60,578 bases of DNA from Escherichia albertii NBRC 107761 = DSM 17582 (GCF_000759775.1 NZ_BBMY01000013.1:1-60578); one strand, 5' to 3'. Shown: positions 36,624-46,647, numbered from the stretch's first letter. A program made the numbers and translations. Notes: generated by a model from the sequence alone, not told the origin.

Positions 36624-38759
36624 TTATTCGATGAGGCTTTCTGAAGATGTGAGTAGCTTAGGATTCAGGCAGCTTTCGTAATATTCCTGAATTTTCAGCA
36701 TACGAATACGATGACGCTGGTAACGTCGCCAGGCTTGTACGCCATTATAGATAGCGCTGCCCAGCATCGTCAGTAGTAGCAATGTGGTACCGAGATAGCG
36801 CCACAGGCCGGAACGATCCGGGATAGGGTGCAAGCCGATATGCTGTGTGCCATTGGCATCGGTGAAAATGTTGGTGACGATACCCTCGGCGTTAAACGGC
36901 GTATGCATCAACATTTGCGCCAGCTTCTGGAAGGCGCTCCACTGCTCTTGCGGCGGATAGTCATAAAGCGAAACCGTGGGCCACGGCTGATCGACTAAAT
37001 CGCTGCCTTCGTCACTGACAATCAGGAATCCTCCCGGAGCAGGGCTATTCAGTGATTGTGCCGCTCGTGCCGTTTCATGCGTGATAAATGGGGCCGTGGA
37101 GGTTGCCACCAGATTATCGAGTGAATCCGCGCTCACTGGACGGAGCAACACATTCACACCATCGAGTTTCCCTGCATTAGCGCGTTTCACCAGTGTGTAC
37201 CAGTCTTTACTATTGCTGAGATTCACCAGGGCATTTTTCAGTCGTACGCAATCATCTTTGGCTGCACAAAGATCTGCGGTCTTCAGCACGATGTCGCCAA
37301 AGTCATCGAGCAGCACCATACCGGATTTCTGAATTGCGGAACGTAATGAGGCGCTGACGCGAGATTCATCCTCCGGTTTAGGATGCAACTGTCGGTTTAC
37401 TGACTCTGTCAACGCCATGGCCTTGTTGACCAGCTCAGACTCTGGTAGCGGTAATGAACGGGCGTCATTCCAGATGATCTGTGAGCAGTCAAACGGTAAG
37501 AAAGGTGAATTGGTTTTCGCGCTCCAGCTCCCGGACGCCGGGATATTACACATACCTGTACCGCTAATGCGTAAGGTATCTCCCACCCGTACGCCAGCGT
37601 CAGCAAGTTGTTTAACGCTGGTGGCTTCAATAGTCTGCGCGCCCTTCATCCACGAGAGTGTGAATTTCAGCGGCATGTCTAATGGGATCCAGAACAGCAG
37701 CATAAACAACACCAGCAGTGAACCGACGGCGATAATCGTACTGCGTAGCCAGTGCTGCAACGGGAAATTTTTCACTTCATCGTGCAGTGAAAGATAACGT
37801 CCCTGACGGGCCACGTGGCGATCGAGGTAGATATCGATATCGGTTTGTTGGCCGAGATCCTGGGCAATATAAGGTAGCCAGTGGGCAGGATAAACCAGGT
37901 CGATGATGCCGAGCGAAATGTTGTTTATCTGCTCTTGATCGTTCTCGCCAAATAAGCCCCAACGGCGCGGCGTACCACGCAGGCAGTGAATCTCTCGTAG
38001 AGAGGATTTTGCCGGGGGCGCGAATATCCCCCACAGACCCGCTGCCAGCAGCAGTAAGGCACCGCCAGCCAGCCACGGAACAAATACATCGGGAGTAACC
38101 AGACAGAAAAAAAACATCAGGAAAGAGGCGACAATCAGCAATGCTTCACGCAGCCCATGCGGGCGGCTAAGCTCGTGCTCTTCGTGCGTTTCCTGACGAA
38201 TGTGGAGTAACTCGATTTGCTCGCTTTCTTCACCGCGAATCGATGCCTGCGTTGATGAGACAGGTTGTAAGGCGTAGCCGCGGGTCTCCTGCATATACTC
38301 TTGCAGCGTATGACCATTGAGTGAAATAACCAGCGGGAGCGAGTTGGTATGAATGAGTTCGACGGTGTTTTCATCGTTGATGTACTGCTCCCAGAAGGGA
38401 GGCAGATGCACTTCCACCGAATCGAGGTAATAACGCCATTTGTTAGGATCGTCAGTCGAAATACCGTATCGCGTGATGGCGTGTGTCAGCATCATCACGT
38501 TATTGCTTTTGGTGTTCAACGTCAGAGAGACCGGCGCAGTGCAGGCGCCCGTCGGTCCGGGAGCCTGCAAAATTTGCGTCAGGCTTTCAAGATAGTTTTC
38601 AACGGCGCTACGTTCTTCAGGGGTGAGTTTGCGCGTTTGTGCGTCAGCGAAGGCGCTAGTCCAGGGCAATTGTCGCCGCCGGGCGCGTATTTTGAACAGC
38701 CACCCCGCAAGTAGTGAGCAGGCCAGCAAAGCAGCTAAAAAAATGACAATGGTGCTCAT
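36624..38759 (-). CDS. igaA: Inner-membrane Rcs phosphorelay inhibitor IgaA (YrfF)
   Basis: A 711-residue inner-membrane protein. There is one helix at the extreme N-terminus (IVIFLAALLACSLLAGWLF), two near residues 203-245, one near 337-357 (STIIAVGSLLVLFMLLFWI), a large periplasmic domain (about 360-650) and a last helix near 655-675. IgaA restrains RcsC/RcsD signalling and is contacted by the lipoprotein RcsF when the envelope is damaged; loss is lethal in strains with an active Rcs system. The length is as in K-12. Confidence 0.96.
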   Translation of the reverse strand: MSTIVIFLAALLACSLLAGWLFKIRARRRQLPWTSAFADAQTRKLTPEERSAVENYLESLTQILQAPGPTGACTAPVSLTLNTKSNNVMMLTHAITRYGISTDDPNKWRYYLDSVEVHLPPFWEQYINDENTVELIHTNSLPLVISLNGHTLQEYMQETRGYALQPVSSTQASIRGEESEQIELLHIRQETHEEHELSRPHGLREALLIVASFLMFFFCLVTPDVFVPWLAGGALLLLAAGLWGIFAPPAKSSLREIHCLRGTPRRWGLFGENDQEQINNISLGIIDLVYPAHWLPYIAQDLGQQTDIDIYLDRHVARQGRYLSLHDEVKNFPLQHWLRSTIIAVGSLLVLFMLLFWIPLDMPLKFTLSWMKGAQTIEATSVKQLADAGVRVGDTLRISGTGMCNIPASGSWSAKTNSPFLPFDCSQIIWNDARSLPLPESELVNKAMALTESVNRQLHPKPEDESRVSASLRSAIQKSGMVLLDDFGDIVLKTADLCAAKDDCVRLKNALVNLSNSKDWYTLVKRANAGKLDGVNVLLRPVSADSLDNLVATSTAPFITHETARAAQSLNSPAPGGFLIVSDEGSDLVDQPWPTVSLYDYPPQEQWSAFQKLAQMLMHTPFNAEGIVTNIFTDANGTQHIGLHPIPDRSGLWRYLGTTLLLLTMLGSAIYNGVQAWRRYQRHRIRMLKIQEYYESCLNPKLLTSSESLIE

Positions 38760-39080
38760 GCTTTCCCCATCTTACTTAATCTGTCAGGCGTGGTAAGTTG
38801 CACCCTGGACACAAAACATAATTCTGCGGTTGGCTATCGGCAAGCGTGGAGTTGAACTTGAGCATCATTAAGCGCATCCCAGTGACTGCTGATCATAGCA
38901 AACCCTTTGAAGGCGGAATATCAGCAAATTCCTGGAGTTATTTCAACCTATTGACTTTTAATTTGATTTAAGAACTATTATTTATTGAGTTACGTAAATG
39001 TAAATAATATGCAATTCACATTGCCGAAAGTGTGTTGCGTATCGCACAATAACGGCTGATTTCACTGCAAAGATTCCACA
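38760..39080. other. igaA-nudE divergent intergenic region
   Basis: These 321 bp separate the divergent igaA and nudE starts. The sequence from 38940 to 39020 is AT-rich, with a TTGACT at 38951 and TATTAT 19 bp further on, a poor-spacing candidate nudE promoter. No gene, repeat or strong operator was seen. Confidence 0.5.
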
Positions 39081-39641
39081 ATGAGCAAATCATTACAAAA
39101 ACCCTCCATTCTGAATGTTGAAACTGTAGCCCGTTCCCGATTGTTTACTGTCGAAAGCGTGGATTTGGAGTTCAGCAATGGCGTGCGGCGTGTTTATGAA
39201 AGAATGCGTCCAACCAACCGGGAAGCGGTGATGATTGTGCCTATTGTCGACGATCACCTGATCCTTATTCGTGAGTACGCGGTAGGAACTGAATCCTACG
39301 AACTGGGATTTTCGAAAGGATTAATTGATCCTGGTGAAAGCGTCTATGAAGCTGCAAACCGCGAACTAAAAGAAGAGGTGGGATTTGGCGCGAGGGATCT
39401 GACTTTTTTGAAAAAGCTCAGCATGGCGCCGTCTTACTTTTCCAGCAAAATGAATATTGTGGTGGCGCAGGACCTCTACCCGGAATCGCTGGAAGGCGAT
39501 GAGCCAGAGCCGTTGCCTCAGGTTCGCTGGCCGCTGGCGAAGATAATGGATTTACTTGAAGAGCCTGACTTTAATGAAGCGCGCAATGTTAGCGCGCTGT
39601 TCCTCGTGCGCGAGTGGCTGAAGGGCCTGGGGCGGTTGTAA
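39081..39641 (+). CDS. nudE: ADP compounds hydrolase NudE
   Basis: A 186-residue Nudix hydrolase that splits ADP-ribose, NADH, Ap3A and similar ADP-linked compounds into AMP plus a phosphate-bearing moiety. The full Nudix box GFSKGLIDPGESVYEAANRE then LKEEVGFG fits GX5EX7REUXEEXGU (about residues 75-97). It is transcribed alone and ends at a bidirectional terminator shared with the convergent mrcA. Confidence 0.96.
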   Translation: MSKSLQKPSILNVETVARSRLFTVESVDLEFSNGVRRVYERMRPTNREAVMIVPIVDDHLILIREYAVGTESYELGFSKGLIDPGESVYEAANRELKEEVGFGARDLTFLKKLSMAPSYFSSKMNIVVAQDLYPESLEGDEPEPLPQVRWPLAKIMDLLEEPDFNEARNVSALFLVREWLKGLGRL

Positions 39642-39685
39642 ATACGCGCATCCGACATGAACAGCGCGCACTTTGCCTGTAATCT

Positions 39686-39708
39686 AAAAGGCGCCGAAGC
39701 GCCTTTTT
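39686..39708. terminator. Bidirectional terminator between nudE and mrcA
   Basis: AAAAGGCGC and GCGCCTTTTT pair around a CGAA-type loop. It is flanked by A on the left and T on the right and lies between the convergent ends of nudE and mrcA, so it can serve both. Confidence 0.9.
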
Positions 39709-39710
39709 AA

Positions 39711-42263
39711 TCAGAACAATTCCTGCGCCTCGCCATTCTCGATAATGGTCGTTCCTACCTCGTGTACCGCCTGTTGTGTTGGCTGCGTACCCTCAATGAA
39801 ATACTCCTCGCGGCTGTTGCCGCCATTAGCCAGTTGACCGGTGCTGCGATCGATATTCACCGTCACAATACCTGGCGGCGGTGTCAGCGGCTGCTCGGGG
39901 ACACCTTCCAGCACGGATTTCATATAAGCGTCCCATGCTGGCTGGGCACTCTTCGCCCCGCCTTCGTAGCCAGAGATCTGATCTTTAATCGCCCCGGAAG
40001 CCGTGGTGTAGCCAAGATTGCGACGGTGATCGTCAAAGCCAATCCATACTGAGGTCACAACACCTGGACCGTAACCTGAGAACCACGCATCTTTTGAACT
40101 GTTGGTTGTCCCGGTTTTTCCGCCGATATCATGGCGTTGTAAATCTCGACCAGCACGCCAGCCAGTTCCCTGCCAACCCGGTTCGCCAAAGATATTGCTG
40201 TTCAATGCGCTCTTAATCAGGAACGCCAGCGGAGTATTGATAACGTGCGGTGCGTATTCCTGTCCGCCGGTCTTCGCTACCAGTGCCTGGTTTGCCTGTT
40301 CCAGTTGCGGCATTGGAACGGAAACATTTTGTTGTTCGCGGGAGATAGCCACATCTTCAACGTCGTTGTTTTCCAGCACAGTTGATTTTTGCGTATCACC
40401 GTAAATCACTGGAATATCGCACTCCGGGCAGGCTACTTTCGGTTTCGCTTCGAAAATCACGCCGCCCTGATCGTTTTCAATTTTACTGATAAACCACGGA
40501 TCGATCAGGAAGCCGCCGTTTGCCATTACCGCATAGCCGCGCGCCACCTGCATTGGTGTGAATGAGGCAGACCCCAGCGCCAGCGATTCGGTGTGAACAA
40601 TGTTTTGCGCCGGGAAGCCGAAGCGTTGCAGGTATTCAGCGGCGTAGTCGACACCCATTGCCCGCATGGCACGTACCATTACGACGTTTTTCGACTGCCC
40701 CAGTCCCTGACGTAAGCGAATAGGGCCGGCGTACTGCGGCGGAGAGTTTTTGGGTTGCCAGTCAGAACCTGCACCTGCATCCCAGCGGGAAATCGGCACA
40801 TCGTTCAACATACTTGCCAGCGTCAGACCTTTATCCATTGCTGCGGTGTAGAGGAACGGTTTGATATTTGAACCTACCTGACGCAGTGCCTGGGTCGCTC
40901 GGTTAAACTTGCTCTGGTTGAAATCAAAGCCACCGACCAGCGCCATAACCGCGCCGTTTTGTGGATTGATAGACACCAACGCTGAGTTCACTTCCGGTAC
41001 TTGCGCCAGCCACCAGACCTCGCCTACCTGACGAACCCAGATTTGCTGCCCCGTTTGTAGAACATCGGTCACTTTACGCGGCGTCGGCCCCTGTTGAGTA
41101 TCGGAACGGTAAGGGCGCGCCCAGCGAACTCCCTCCATACTTAGCGTGACTGACGTCCCGTCCGCCAGCATTGCCGTTGCTTCTTGCGGGTTAGCGCTGG
41201 TGACTGCGGCAGGTAGCAGAGGTCCATAGGTCGGTAGCGCTTTCATCGTATCGGTAATTTTGGTGCTATCCCATGCTGACTCGCCCACTTTCCACAACAC
41301 ATTGGCCGGGCCGCGGTAGCCGTGGCGCATGTCATAGTCCAGCACGTTATTACGCACTGCCTGCTGTGCGGCCTGCTGTACTTTGCGAGTAATGGTAGTG
41401 TAAATGCGATAACCATCTTCATAGGCGCTTTCGCCGTAACGGTTATACATCTCCTGGCGCACCATTTCGGTGAGATACGGCGCAGAGAACGCAATCTCTG
41501 GCGCGTGATAGTTAGCGTTAATCGCCTCTGTACGCGTTTGATCGTACTGTTGTTGAGTGATGTACCCTTCGTTCAGCATGCGCGATAGCACGACGTTACG
41601 CCGTGCAACGGCGCGATCCATTGAGTAGAGCGGGTTGAAGGTGGAAGGGGCTTTCGGCAGCCCGGCAATTACCGCCATCTCGTTTAGCGTCAGTTGGTCG
41701 ACGGTTTTACCGAAATAGACTTGTGCAGCGGCGCCGACGCCATAGGCGCGGTAACCGAGATAAATCTTGTTCAGATAAAGCTCAAGGATCTCATCTTTAG
41801 TCAGCAACTGCTCAATACGAATCGCGAGGAAGACTTCCTTAATTTTACGCATCAGCGTGCGTTCTGGACTCAGGAAGAAGTTTCTCGCCAGTTGCTGGGT
41901 AATGGTGCTCGCCCCTTGTGATGCATGACCGGAGAACAGCGCCACGCTTGCCGCACGGAAGATCCCCACCGGGTCAATGCCGTGATGCTCGTAGAAGCGA
42001 CTGTCTTCTGTCGCGATAAAGGCTTTCACCATTTCCGGCGGGATTTGATCCAGCGTAACCGGAATACGACGCTTTTCACCGTATTGAGCAATGAGCTCGC
42101 CATCGGCGCTGTATATCTGCATCGGAATTTGCAGGCGAACATCTTTTAATGTCGCCACATCCGGCAGTTGTGGCTCGATGTAGCGGTAGAGGCCATAAAT
42201 CGAGCCTGCTCCCAGCAGAATGCAACAGACTGCAAGGATCAAAAAATACTTTACGAACTTCAC
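39711..42263 (-). CDS. mrcA: Penicillin-binding protein 1A
   Basis: An 850-residue bifunctional peptidoglycan synthase. There is an N-terminal membrane anchor (FVKYFLILAVCCILLGAGSIYGL), a GT51 glycosyltransferase domain (EDSRFYEHHG and ASTITQQLARNFFL motifs, about residues 60-230), an OB-like linker and a transpeptidase domain with SNIK (active Ser) and the KTGTTNSSKD triad. The GTG at 42263 (MKFVKYFL) is chosen because it gives the known 850 residues; an ATG 24 bp upstream is in frame. It is activated by the lipoprotein LpoA and is divergent from hofM, as is usual for mrcA/ponA and pilM-type genes. Confidence 0.97.
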   Translation of the reverse strand: MKFVKYFLILAVCCILLGAGSIYGLYRYIEPQLPDVATLKDVRLQIPMQIYSADGELIAQYGEKRRIPVTLDQIPPEMVKAFIATEDSRFYEHHGIDPVGIFRAASVALFSGHASQGASTITQQLARNFFLSPERTLMRKIKEVFLAIRIEQLLTKDEILELYLNKIYLGYRAYGVGAAAQVYFGKTVDQLTLNEMAVIAGLPKAPSTFNPLYSMDRAVARRNVVLSRMLNEGYITQQQYDQTRTEAINANYHAPEIAFSAPYLTEMVRQEMYNRYGESAYEDGYRIYTTITRKVQQAAQQAVRNNVLDYDMRHGYRGPANVLWKVGESAWDSTKITDTMKALPTYGPLLPAAVTSANPQEATAMLADGTSVTLSMEGVRWARPYRSDTQQGPTPRKVTDVLQTGQQIWVRQVGEVWWLAQVPEVNSALVSINPQNGAVMALVGGFDFNQSKFNRATQALRQVGSNIKPFLYTAAMDKGLTLASMLNDVPISRWDAGAGSDWQPKNSPPQYAGPIRLRQGLGQSKNVVMVRAMRAMGVDYAAEYLQRFGFPAQNIVHTESLALGSASFTPMQVARGYAVMANGGFLIDPWFISKIENDQGGVIFEAKPKVACPECDIPVIYGDTQKSTVLENNDVEDVAISREQQNVSVPMPQLEQANQALVAKTGGQEYAPHVINTPLAFLIKSALNSNIFGEPGWQGTGWRAGRDLQRHDIGGKTGTTNSSKDAWFSGYGPGVVTSVWIGFDDHRRNLGYTTASGAIKDQISGYEGGAKSAQPAWDAYMKSVLEGVPEQPLTPPPGIVTVNIDRSTGQLANGGNSREEYFIEGTQPTQQAVHEVGTTIIENGEAQELF

Positions 42264-42382
42264 TGGAAATTTCCCATTTAGTTTCACTTGGGCAGTTTAT
42301 AAACAAACGCGCGGTAGTATAAAGGCAAGCCAGACGCATTGATATACCCGTCAGAGTGGCGGGTGATAAGGAGATCATCACA

Positions 42383-43162
42383 ATGGCATTTAAGAGCTGG
42401 CAAATTGGTTTGCATTTACAACAACAAGACGCAGTGGCGGTTGCTATCGTGCGTGGCGCTAAAACGTGCTTTTTGCAACGTTGGTGGCGTTTGCCGCTGG
42501 CGACAGACGCTATTAAAGACGGACGTATTCTTGACACAGAACAATTGGTAAAAGCGTTGTTACCGTGGAGCCGCGAACTACCGCATCGTCACCATATTAT
42601 GCTGTCATTTCCCGCCAGCCGGACGTTGCAAAGAGCGTTTGCGCGCCCGGCAATGGCCCTCGGCGAGCGGGAACAAACGGCCTGGCTGGCAGGTTCGATG
42701 GCCCGCGAACTGGATATGGATCCAGACTCTTTACGCTTCGATTACAGCGAAGACTCTCTCAGTCCCGCTTATAACGTGACCGCTGCGCAAAGCAAAGAAC
42801 TGGCAGTGCTGCTTACCCTGGCAGAACGGTTGCGTGTTCACGTTAGCGCAATCACCCCGGATGCCTGCGCTCTGCAACGGCTTCTGCCTTTTTTACCCCC
42901 TCACCAACAATGTCTGGCCTGGTATGATAATGAGCAATGGCTATGGGCGACGCGGTATAGCTGGGGGAGAAAACGGGCGGTAGGGATGACGAGTGCAAAT
43001 GACCTTGCAGAGGCGTTAGCTATTGACCCCGAAAGTATCGCGATATGTGGTGAAGGCGGATTTGATCCCTGGGATGCGGTTTCTGTCCGGCAACCCCCGC
43101 TACCGCCACCGGGCGGGGGCTTCGCTGTCGCACTGGGACTGGCGCTCGGGGAGATTTTCTGA
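42383..43162 (+). CDS. hofM: PilM-like DNA utilisation protein HofM
   Basis: A 259-residue PilM-like protein, first gene of hofMNOPQ, divergent from mrcA. In Pseudomonas and Haemophilus, PilM-N-O-P form the inner-membrane alignment complex linking the pilus or DNA-uptake machine to the secretin. E. coli hof genes are needed for using DNA as a nutrient. ATG 42383 (MAFKSWQIGLHLQQQ) is used; the frame extends nine codons upstream. It is intact, but its partners HofO and HofP are interrupted. It differs from the K-12 protein at many positions. Confidence 0.9.
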   Translation: MAFKSWQIGLHLQQQDAVAVAIVRGAKTCFLQRWWRLPLATDAIKDGRILDTEQLVKALLPWSRELPHRHHIMLSFPASRTLQRAFARPAMALGEREQTAWLAGSMARELDMDPDSLRFDYSEDSLSPAYNVTAAQSKELAVLLTLAERLRVHVSAITPDACALQRLLPFLPPHQQCLAWYDNEQWLWATRYSWGRKRAVGMTSANDLAEALAIDPESIAICGEGGFDPWDAVSVRQPPLPPPGGGFAVALGLALGEIF

Positions 43163-43701
43163 TGAACCCGCCAATCAATTTTTTGCCCTGGCGGCAACAA
43201 CGTCGGGCGGCCTTTCTTCGTTTCTGGTTGTTGGCGTTTGTTTCTCCTCTACTGCTGGCAGCTGGAATGATGCTGATGTTGCGTTTGGCAACTGATACTG
43301 AAGCACAGATTGAAGCTGTTTTACTCCAGGCAGAACAACAGCGCGCCAGCCTCTTAAAAGCCAGTAAGCCGCGTTTGCTGGAACGTCAACAGTTGCGCGA
43401 GCAGCATTTGCAACGTCAGCGCCAGCGACAATTGACGCGCGACTGGCAGCCGGCCCTGGAAGCACTGGCGACGTTCCTGCCAGAGCAGGCGTGGCTGACG
43501 ACAATGAACTGGCAACAGGAAACGTTGCAGGTAAAGGGACTGACGACAAGCATCAGCGCGTTAAATGCTCTGGAAACGGCACTTCGCCAGGATACTTCTT
43601 TTCAGCTCAACCAGCGAGGGACCACACAGCAGGATGCGCAGGGACGCTGGCAATTTGAGTATCAGTTAACAAGGAAAGTCGGCGATGAACATGCTTTTTG
43701 A
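43162..43701 (+). CDS. hofN: PilN-like DNA utilisation protein HofN
   Basis: A 179-residue bitopic inner-membrane protein of the PilN type. The start PINFLPWRQQRRAAFLRFWL resembles the PilN N-terminal motif (INLLPWR) that binds PilM, followed by one helix (about residues 17-42), a coiled coil rich in Gln and Arg (ERQQLREQHLQRQRQRQ) and a ferredoxin-like periplasmic domain. The start overlaps the hofM stop (TGATG). Intact, but the partner HofO is not. Confidence 0.92.
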   Translation: MNPPINFLPWRQQRRAAFLRFWLLAFVSPLLLAAGMMLMLRLATDTEAQIEAVLLQAEQQRASLLKASKPRLLERQQLREQHLQRQRQRQLTRDWQPALEALATFLPEQAWLTTMNWQQETLQVKGLTTSISALNALETALRQDTSFQLNQRGTTQQDAQGRWQFEYQLTRKVGDEHAF

Positions 43702-44125
43702 CAGGTGGTACGCGGCTTCGCCTCACGTAAGGCTGCTTTGCTGGGCCGGTTGGTTGCTGATGTTGCTGGCTCTTCTCTTTTTCTCAGCGACACGTCAGGA
43801 AGAGAACGTCGCGATATCTCGATTGCGGGTAAGTAATCACCAGCAATGGGCTAATTTACATCGACTGGTGGACATCACTCCTGTCGACGACTAAAAAACG
43901 CTGCCTTTTTCCCCACTCGATTTTCAGTTGTCCGGTACGCAATTGGTGCATTGGCATCCATCCGCTCAGGGAGGCGAACTGGCGTTGAAAACACTCTGGG
44001 AAGCGGTGCCGTCGATATTTACCCGACTGGCAGAGCGCAATGTTAACGTGAGCCGTTTTTCGCTTGGCGTTGAAGGCAATGAACTGCTATTCACGCTGCA
44101 ACTGGAGATGCCACATGAGGGCTAA
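43685..44125 (+). pseudogene. hofO: PilO-like hofO, stopped by an ochre codon at position 70
   Basis: The frame spans 146 codons like K-12 hofO, but codon 70 (43892-43894) is TAA where K-12 has GAA. The product would stop just after VDITPVDD, with the N-terminal membrane helix (LLCWAGWLLMLLALLFFSA) but no periplasmic domain. The rest stays in frame and family-like (KTLPFSPLDFQLSG, then VHWHPSAQGGELALKTLWEA). The start overlaps hofN by 17 bp. With no PilO domain the PilMNOP-type complex cannot be complete. Confidence 0.9.
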
Positions 44126-44519
44126 ACGCGGGTTGCTGGCCGTTGCCGCATTATGCTTTTTAACCGGTATGCGCGACCTTTTCAAACCGCCGGAAGATCT
44201 GTGCCGGATTAGCTAACTTACTCAGTGGCGATATCAAGGAATGGTGGGACGAGGCGATCGTGTTATTGGCGTAATAAAAGATAATCAGAATAAATGGCGA
44301 CGGGTACTGCAAAACGATGTGCTGGAAAACGGCTGGACGATCTTACAGTTGACGCCTGACGCATTAACGCTGGGAACCGGGAAAAACTGCGAACCGCCAC
44401 AATGGTTGTGGCAACGGCAAGGAGAAAAAAATGAAGCAATGGATAGCCGCACTACTGTTGATGATGATTCCCATCGTGCAGGCGGCAAAGCCGCAAAAAG
44501 TCACGCTAATGGTGGATGA
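44115..44519 (+). pseudogene. hofP: PilP-like hofP, stopped by an ochre codon at position 34
   Basis: The 134-codon frame starts MRAKRGLLAVAALCFLTG, an N-terminal signal-like segment, then RDLFKPPEDLCRIS, and meets TAA at codon 34 (44214-44216) where K-12 has GAA. Downstream codons remain good hofP (QWRYQGMVGRGDRVIGVIKD and ENGWTILQLTPDALTLGTG). The part after 44431 is shared with the hofQ start in another frame. The PilP-type protein links the inner-membrane complex to the secretin, so loss would uncouple HofQ. Confidence 0.9.
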
Positions 44520-45669
44520 CGTTCCGGTTGCTCAGGTTTTACAGGCGCTGGCTGAACAGGAGAAATTAAACCTGGTGGTTTCACCCGACGTCAGCGGCAC
44601 GGTGTCATTGCATTTAACCGATGTCCCCTGGCGACAGGCGCTACAAACCGTAGTGAAAAGCGCCGGGTTGATAACGCGTCAGGAGGGCAACATTCTCTCG
44701 GTACATTCTATTGCCTGGCAGAATGACAATATCGCTCGTCAGGAAGCTGAGTGGGCACGGGCGCAGGCTAATCTACCGCTGGAAAATCGCAATATTACCT
44801 TGCAGTACGCAGATGCCGGAGAACTGGCGAAAGCAGGAGAGAAGCTGCTTAGCGCCAAAGGCAGTATGACTGTTGATAAGCGCACCAATCGCCTTTTATT
44901 ACGCGATAACAAAGCGGCGTTAACGGCGCTGGAACAGTGGGCTGCACAAATGGATTTGCCTGTCGGGCAGGTTGAACTGTCGGCACACATTGTCACTATT
45001 AATGAAAAAAGCCTGCGGGAACTGGGGGTGAAATGGACGCTGGCCGATGCGCAACACGTTGGTAGCGTTGGGCAAGTGACCACGCTTGGCAGCGATCTCT
45101 CCGTGGCAACGGCGACAACGCATATCGGGTTTAACATTGGGCGGATTAACGGACGTTTGCTGGATCTGGAACTGTCTGCACTCGAACAAAAACAGCAACT
45201 GGATATTATCGCTAGCCCGCGGCTGTTGGCCTCGCATCTTCAGCCAGCCAGTATCAAACAAGGGAGTGAAATTCCGTATCAGGTCTCCAGTGGCGAAAGC
45301 GGTGCAACGTCGGTGGAGTTCAAAGAAGCAGTGCTGGGGATGGAAGTGACGCCCACCGTGCTACAAAAAGGCCGAATCCGACTGAAATTACACATCAGCC
45401 AGAACGTGCCTGGGCAGGTGCTACAGCAGGCCGATGGCGAAGTACTGGCGATAGATAAGCAGGAGATAGAAACGCAGGTCGAAGTTAAAAGCGGAGAAAC
45501 GCTGGCGTTGGGCGGCATCTTTACCCGTAAAAATAAATCGGGTCAGGATAGCGTACCTCTACTGGGAGACATCCCCTGGTTTGGGCAATTATTTCGTCAT
45601 GATGGAAAAGAAGATGAACGACGTGAGTTGGTGGTATTTATTACGCCACGGCTTGTTTCCAGTGAGTAA
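44431..45669 (+). CDS. hofQ: Secretin-like DNA transport porin HofQ
   Basis: A 412-residue secretin. The signal peptide MKQWIAALLLMMIPIVQA precedes N-terminal secretin/STN-type domains (about residues 20-190) and the membrane-spanning secretin domain from about 230, with LDIIASPRLLASH and GETLALGGIFTRKNKSGQDS motifs. Homologues ComE/PilQ form the outer-membrane pore for DNA. The start overlaps hofP by 89 bp. It is intact but probably without a complete partner complex in this strain. Confidence 0.95.
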   Translation: MKQWIAALLLMMIPIVQAAKPQKVTLMVDDVPVAQVLQALAEQEKLNLVVSPDVSGTVSLHLTDVPWRQALQTVVKSAGLITRQEGNILSVHSIAWQNDNIARQEAEWARAQANLPLENRNITLQYADAGELAKAGEKLLSAKGSMTVDKRTNRLLLRDNKAALTALEQWAAQMDLPVGQVELSAHIVTINEKSLRELGVKWTLADAQHVGSVGQVTTLGSDLSVATATTHIGFNIGRINGRLLDLELSALEQKQQLDIIASPRLLASHLQPASIKQGSEIPYQVSSGESGATSVEFKEAVLGMEVTPTVLQKGRIRLKLHISQNVPGQVLQQADGEVLAIDKQEIETQVEVKSGETLALGGIFTRKNKSGQDSVPLLGDIPWFGQLFRHDGKEDERRELVVFITPRLVSSE

Positions 45670-46069
45670 ACTTGCCGCAAAAACAGCGAGTTTTTTATGC
45701 TGAACACGTTTCATCTATTTGACGCGCGCAGGTATTTAGCATACAAGGAGTACCGATTTGAGAGTCGGTGCTCTTCGTTGCCATGTTCCATGATGGTGAT
45801 TTATCTTTCACACGGCATTTTGCTGTCTTTTTTACGCTAATCTTACCCGGTGATTTATCGCCAGAGTGGTGATAGCAAGGCAGTGCGCCTGCAGCGACCA
45901 GATATGCAGAGGGATAGGCGATTTATTCAGTTGCCAAACCCGCTGGAGTATTGAGATAATTTTCAGTCTGACTCTCGCAATATCTTATGAGGTTTCAGTT
46001 CATGTCCTGTGGCGCTCTCTGAGCGAAGCGGGTTTATCATTAACGAATAGTCTTAGTAGTACCGAAAAA
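45670..46069. other. hofQ-aroK intergenic region, aroK promoter
   Basis: These 400 bp contain no convincing gene. The frame of aroK is open back to 45866, but the upstream codons lack family similarity and the known start is ATG 46070. AT-rich stretches near 45695-45720 and 45785-45850 are candidates for the aroKB-damX-dam promoters, which I could not fix by eye. Confidence 0.5.
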
Positions 46070-46591
46070 ATGGCAGAGAAACGCAATATCTTTCTGGTTG
46101 GGCCTATGGGTGCCGGAAAAAGCACTATTGGGCGCCAGTTAGCTCAACAACTCAATATGGAATTTTACGATTCCGATCAAGAGATTGAGAAACGAACCGG
46201 AGCTGATGTGGGCTGGGTTTTCGATTTAGAAGGCGAAGAAGGCTTCCGCGAGCGTGAAGAAAAGGTCATCAATGAGTTGACCGAAAAACAGGGTATTGTG
46301 CTGGCTACCGGCGGCGGCTCTGTGAAATCCCGTGAAACGCGTAACCGTCTTTCCGCTCGTGGCGTTGTCGTTTATCTTGAAACGACCATCGAAAAGCAAC
46401 TTGCACGTACGCAGCGTGATAAAAAACGTCCGTTGCTGCACGTTGAAACACCGCCGCGTGAAGTTCTGGAAGCGTTGGCCAATGAACGCAATCCGTTGTA
46501 TGAAGAGATTGCCGACGTGACCATTCGTACTGATGATCAAAGCGCTAAAGTGGTCGCAAACCAGATTATTCATATGTTGGAAAGCAACTAA
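46070..46591 (+). CDS. aroK: Shikimate kinase I
   Basis: A 173-residue kinase that phosphorylates shikimate at the 3-OH with ATP in the chorismate pathway. Walker [13 protein letters not shown] is at about residues 11-22, the shikimate-binding segment [11 protein letters not shown] follows near 34-44, the GGGSV motif is at about 80, and the lid arginines are in [14 protein letters not shown] 46070 gives [11 protein letters not shown] with the known length. It leads the aroK-aroB-damX-dam-rpe-gph-trpS cluster, with aroB 56 bp downstream. Confidence 0.97.
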   Translation: MAEKRNIFLVGPMGAGKSTIGRQLAQQLNMEFYDSDQEIEKRTGADVGWVFDLEGEEGFREREEKVINELTEKQGIVLATGGGSVKSRETRNRLSARGVVVYLETTIEKQLARTQRDKKRPLLHVETPPREVLEALANERNPLYEEIADVTIRTDDQSAKVVANQIIHMLESN

Positions 46592-46647
46592 TTCTGGTTT
46601 TATATACACTCGTCTGCGGGTACAGTAATTAAGGTGGATGTCGCGTT

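Noticed and set aside
45866..46069. N-terminal extension of aroK by 68 codons
   Set aside because: The extension has no shikimate-kinase similarity; ATG 46070 gives the established 173-residue protein.
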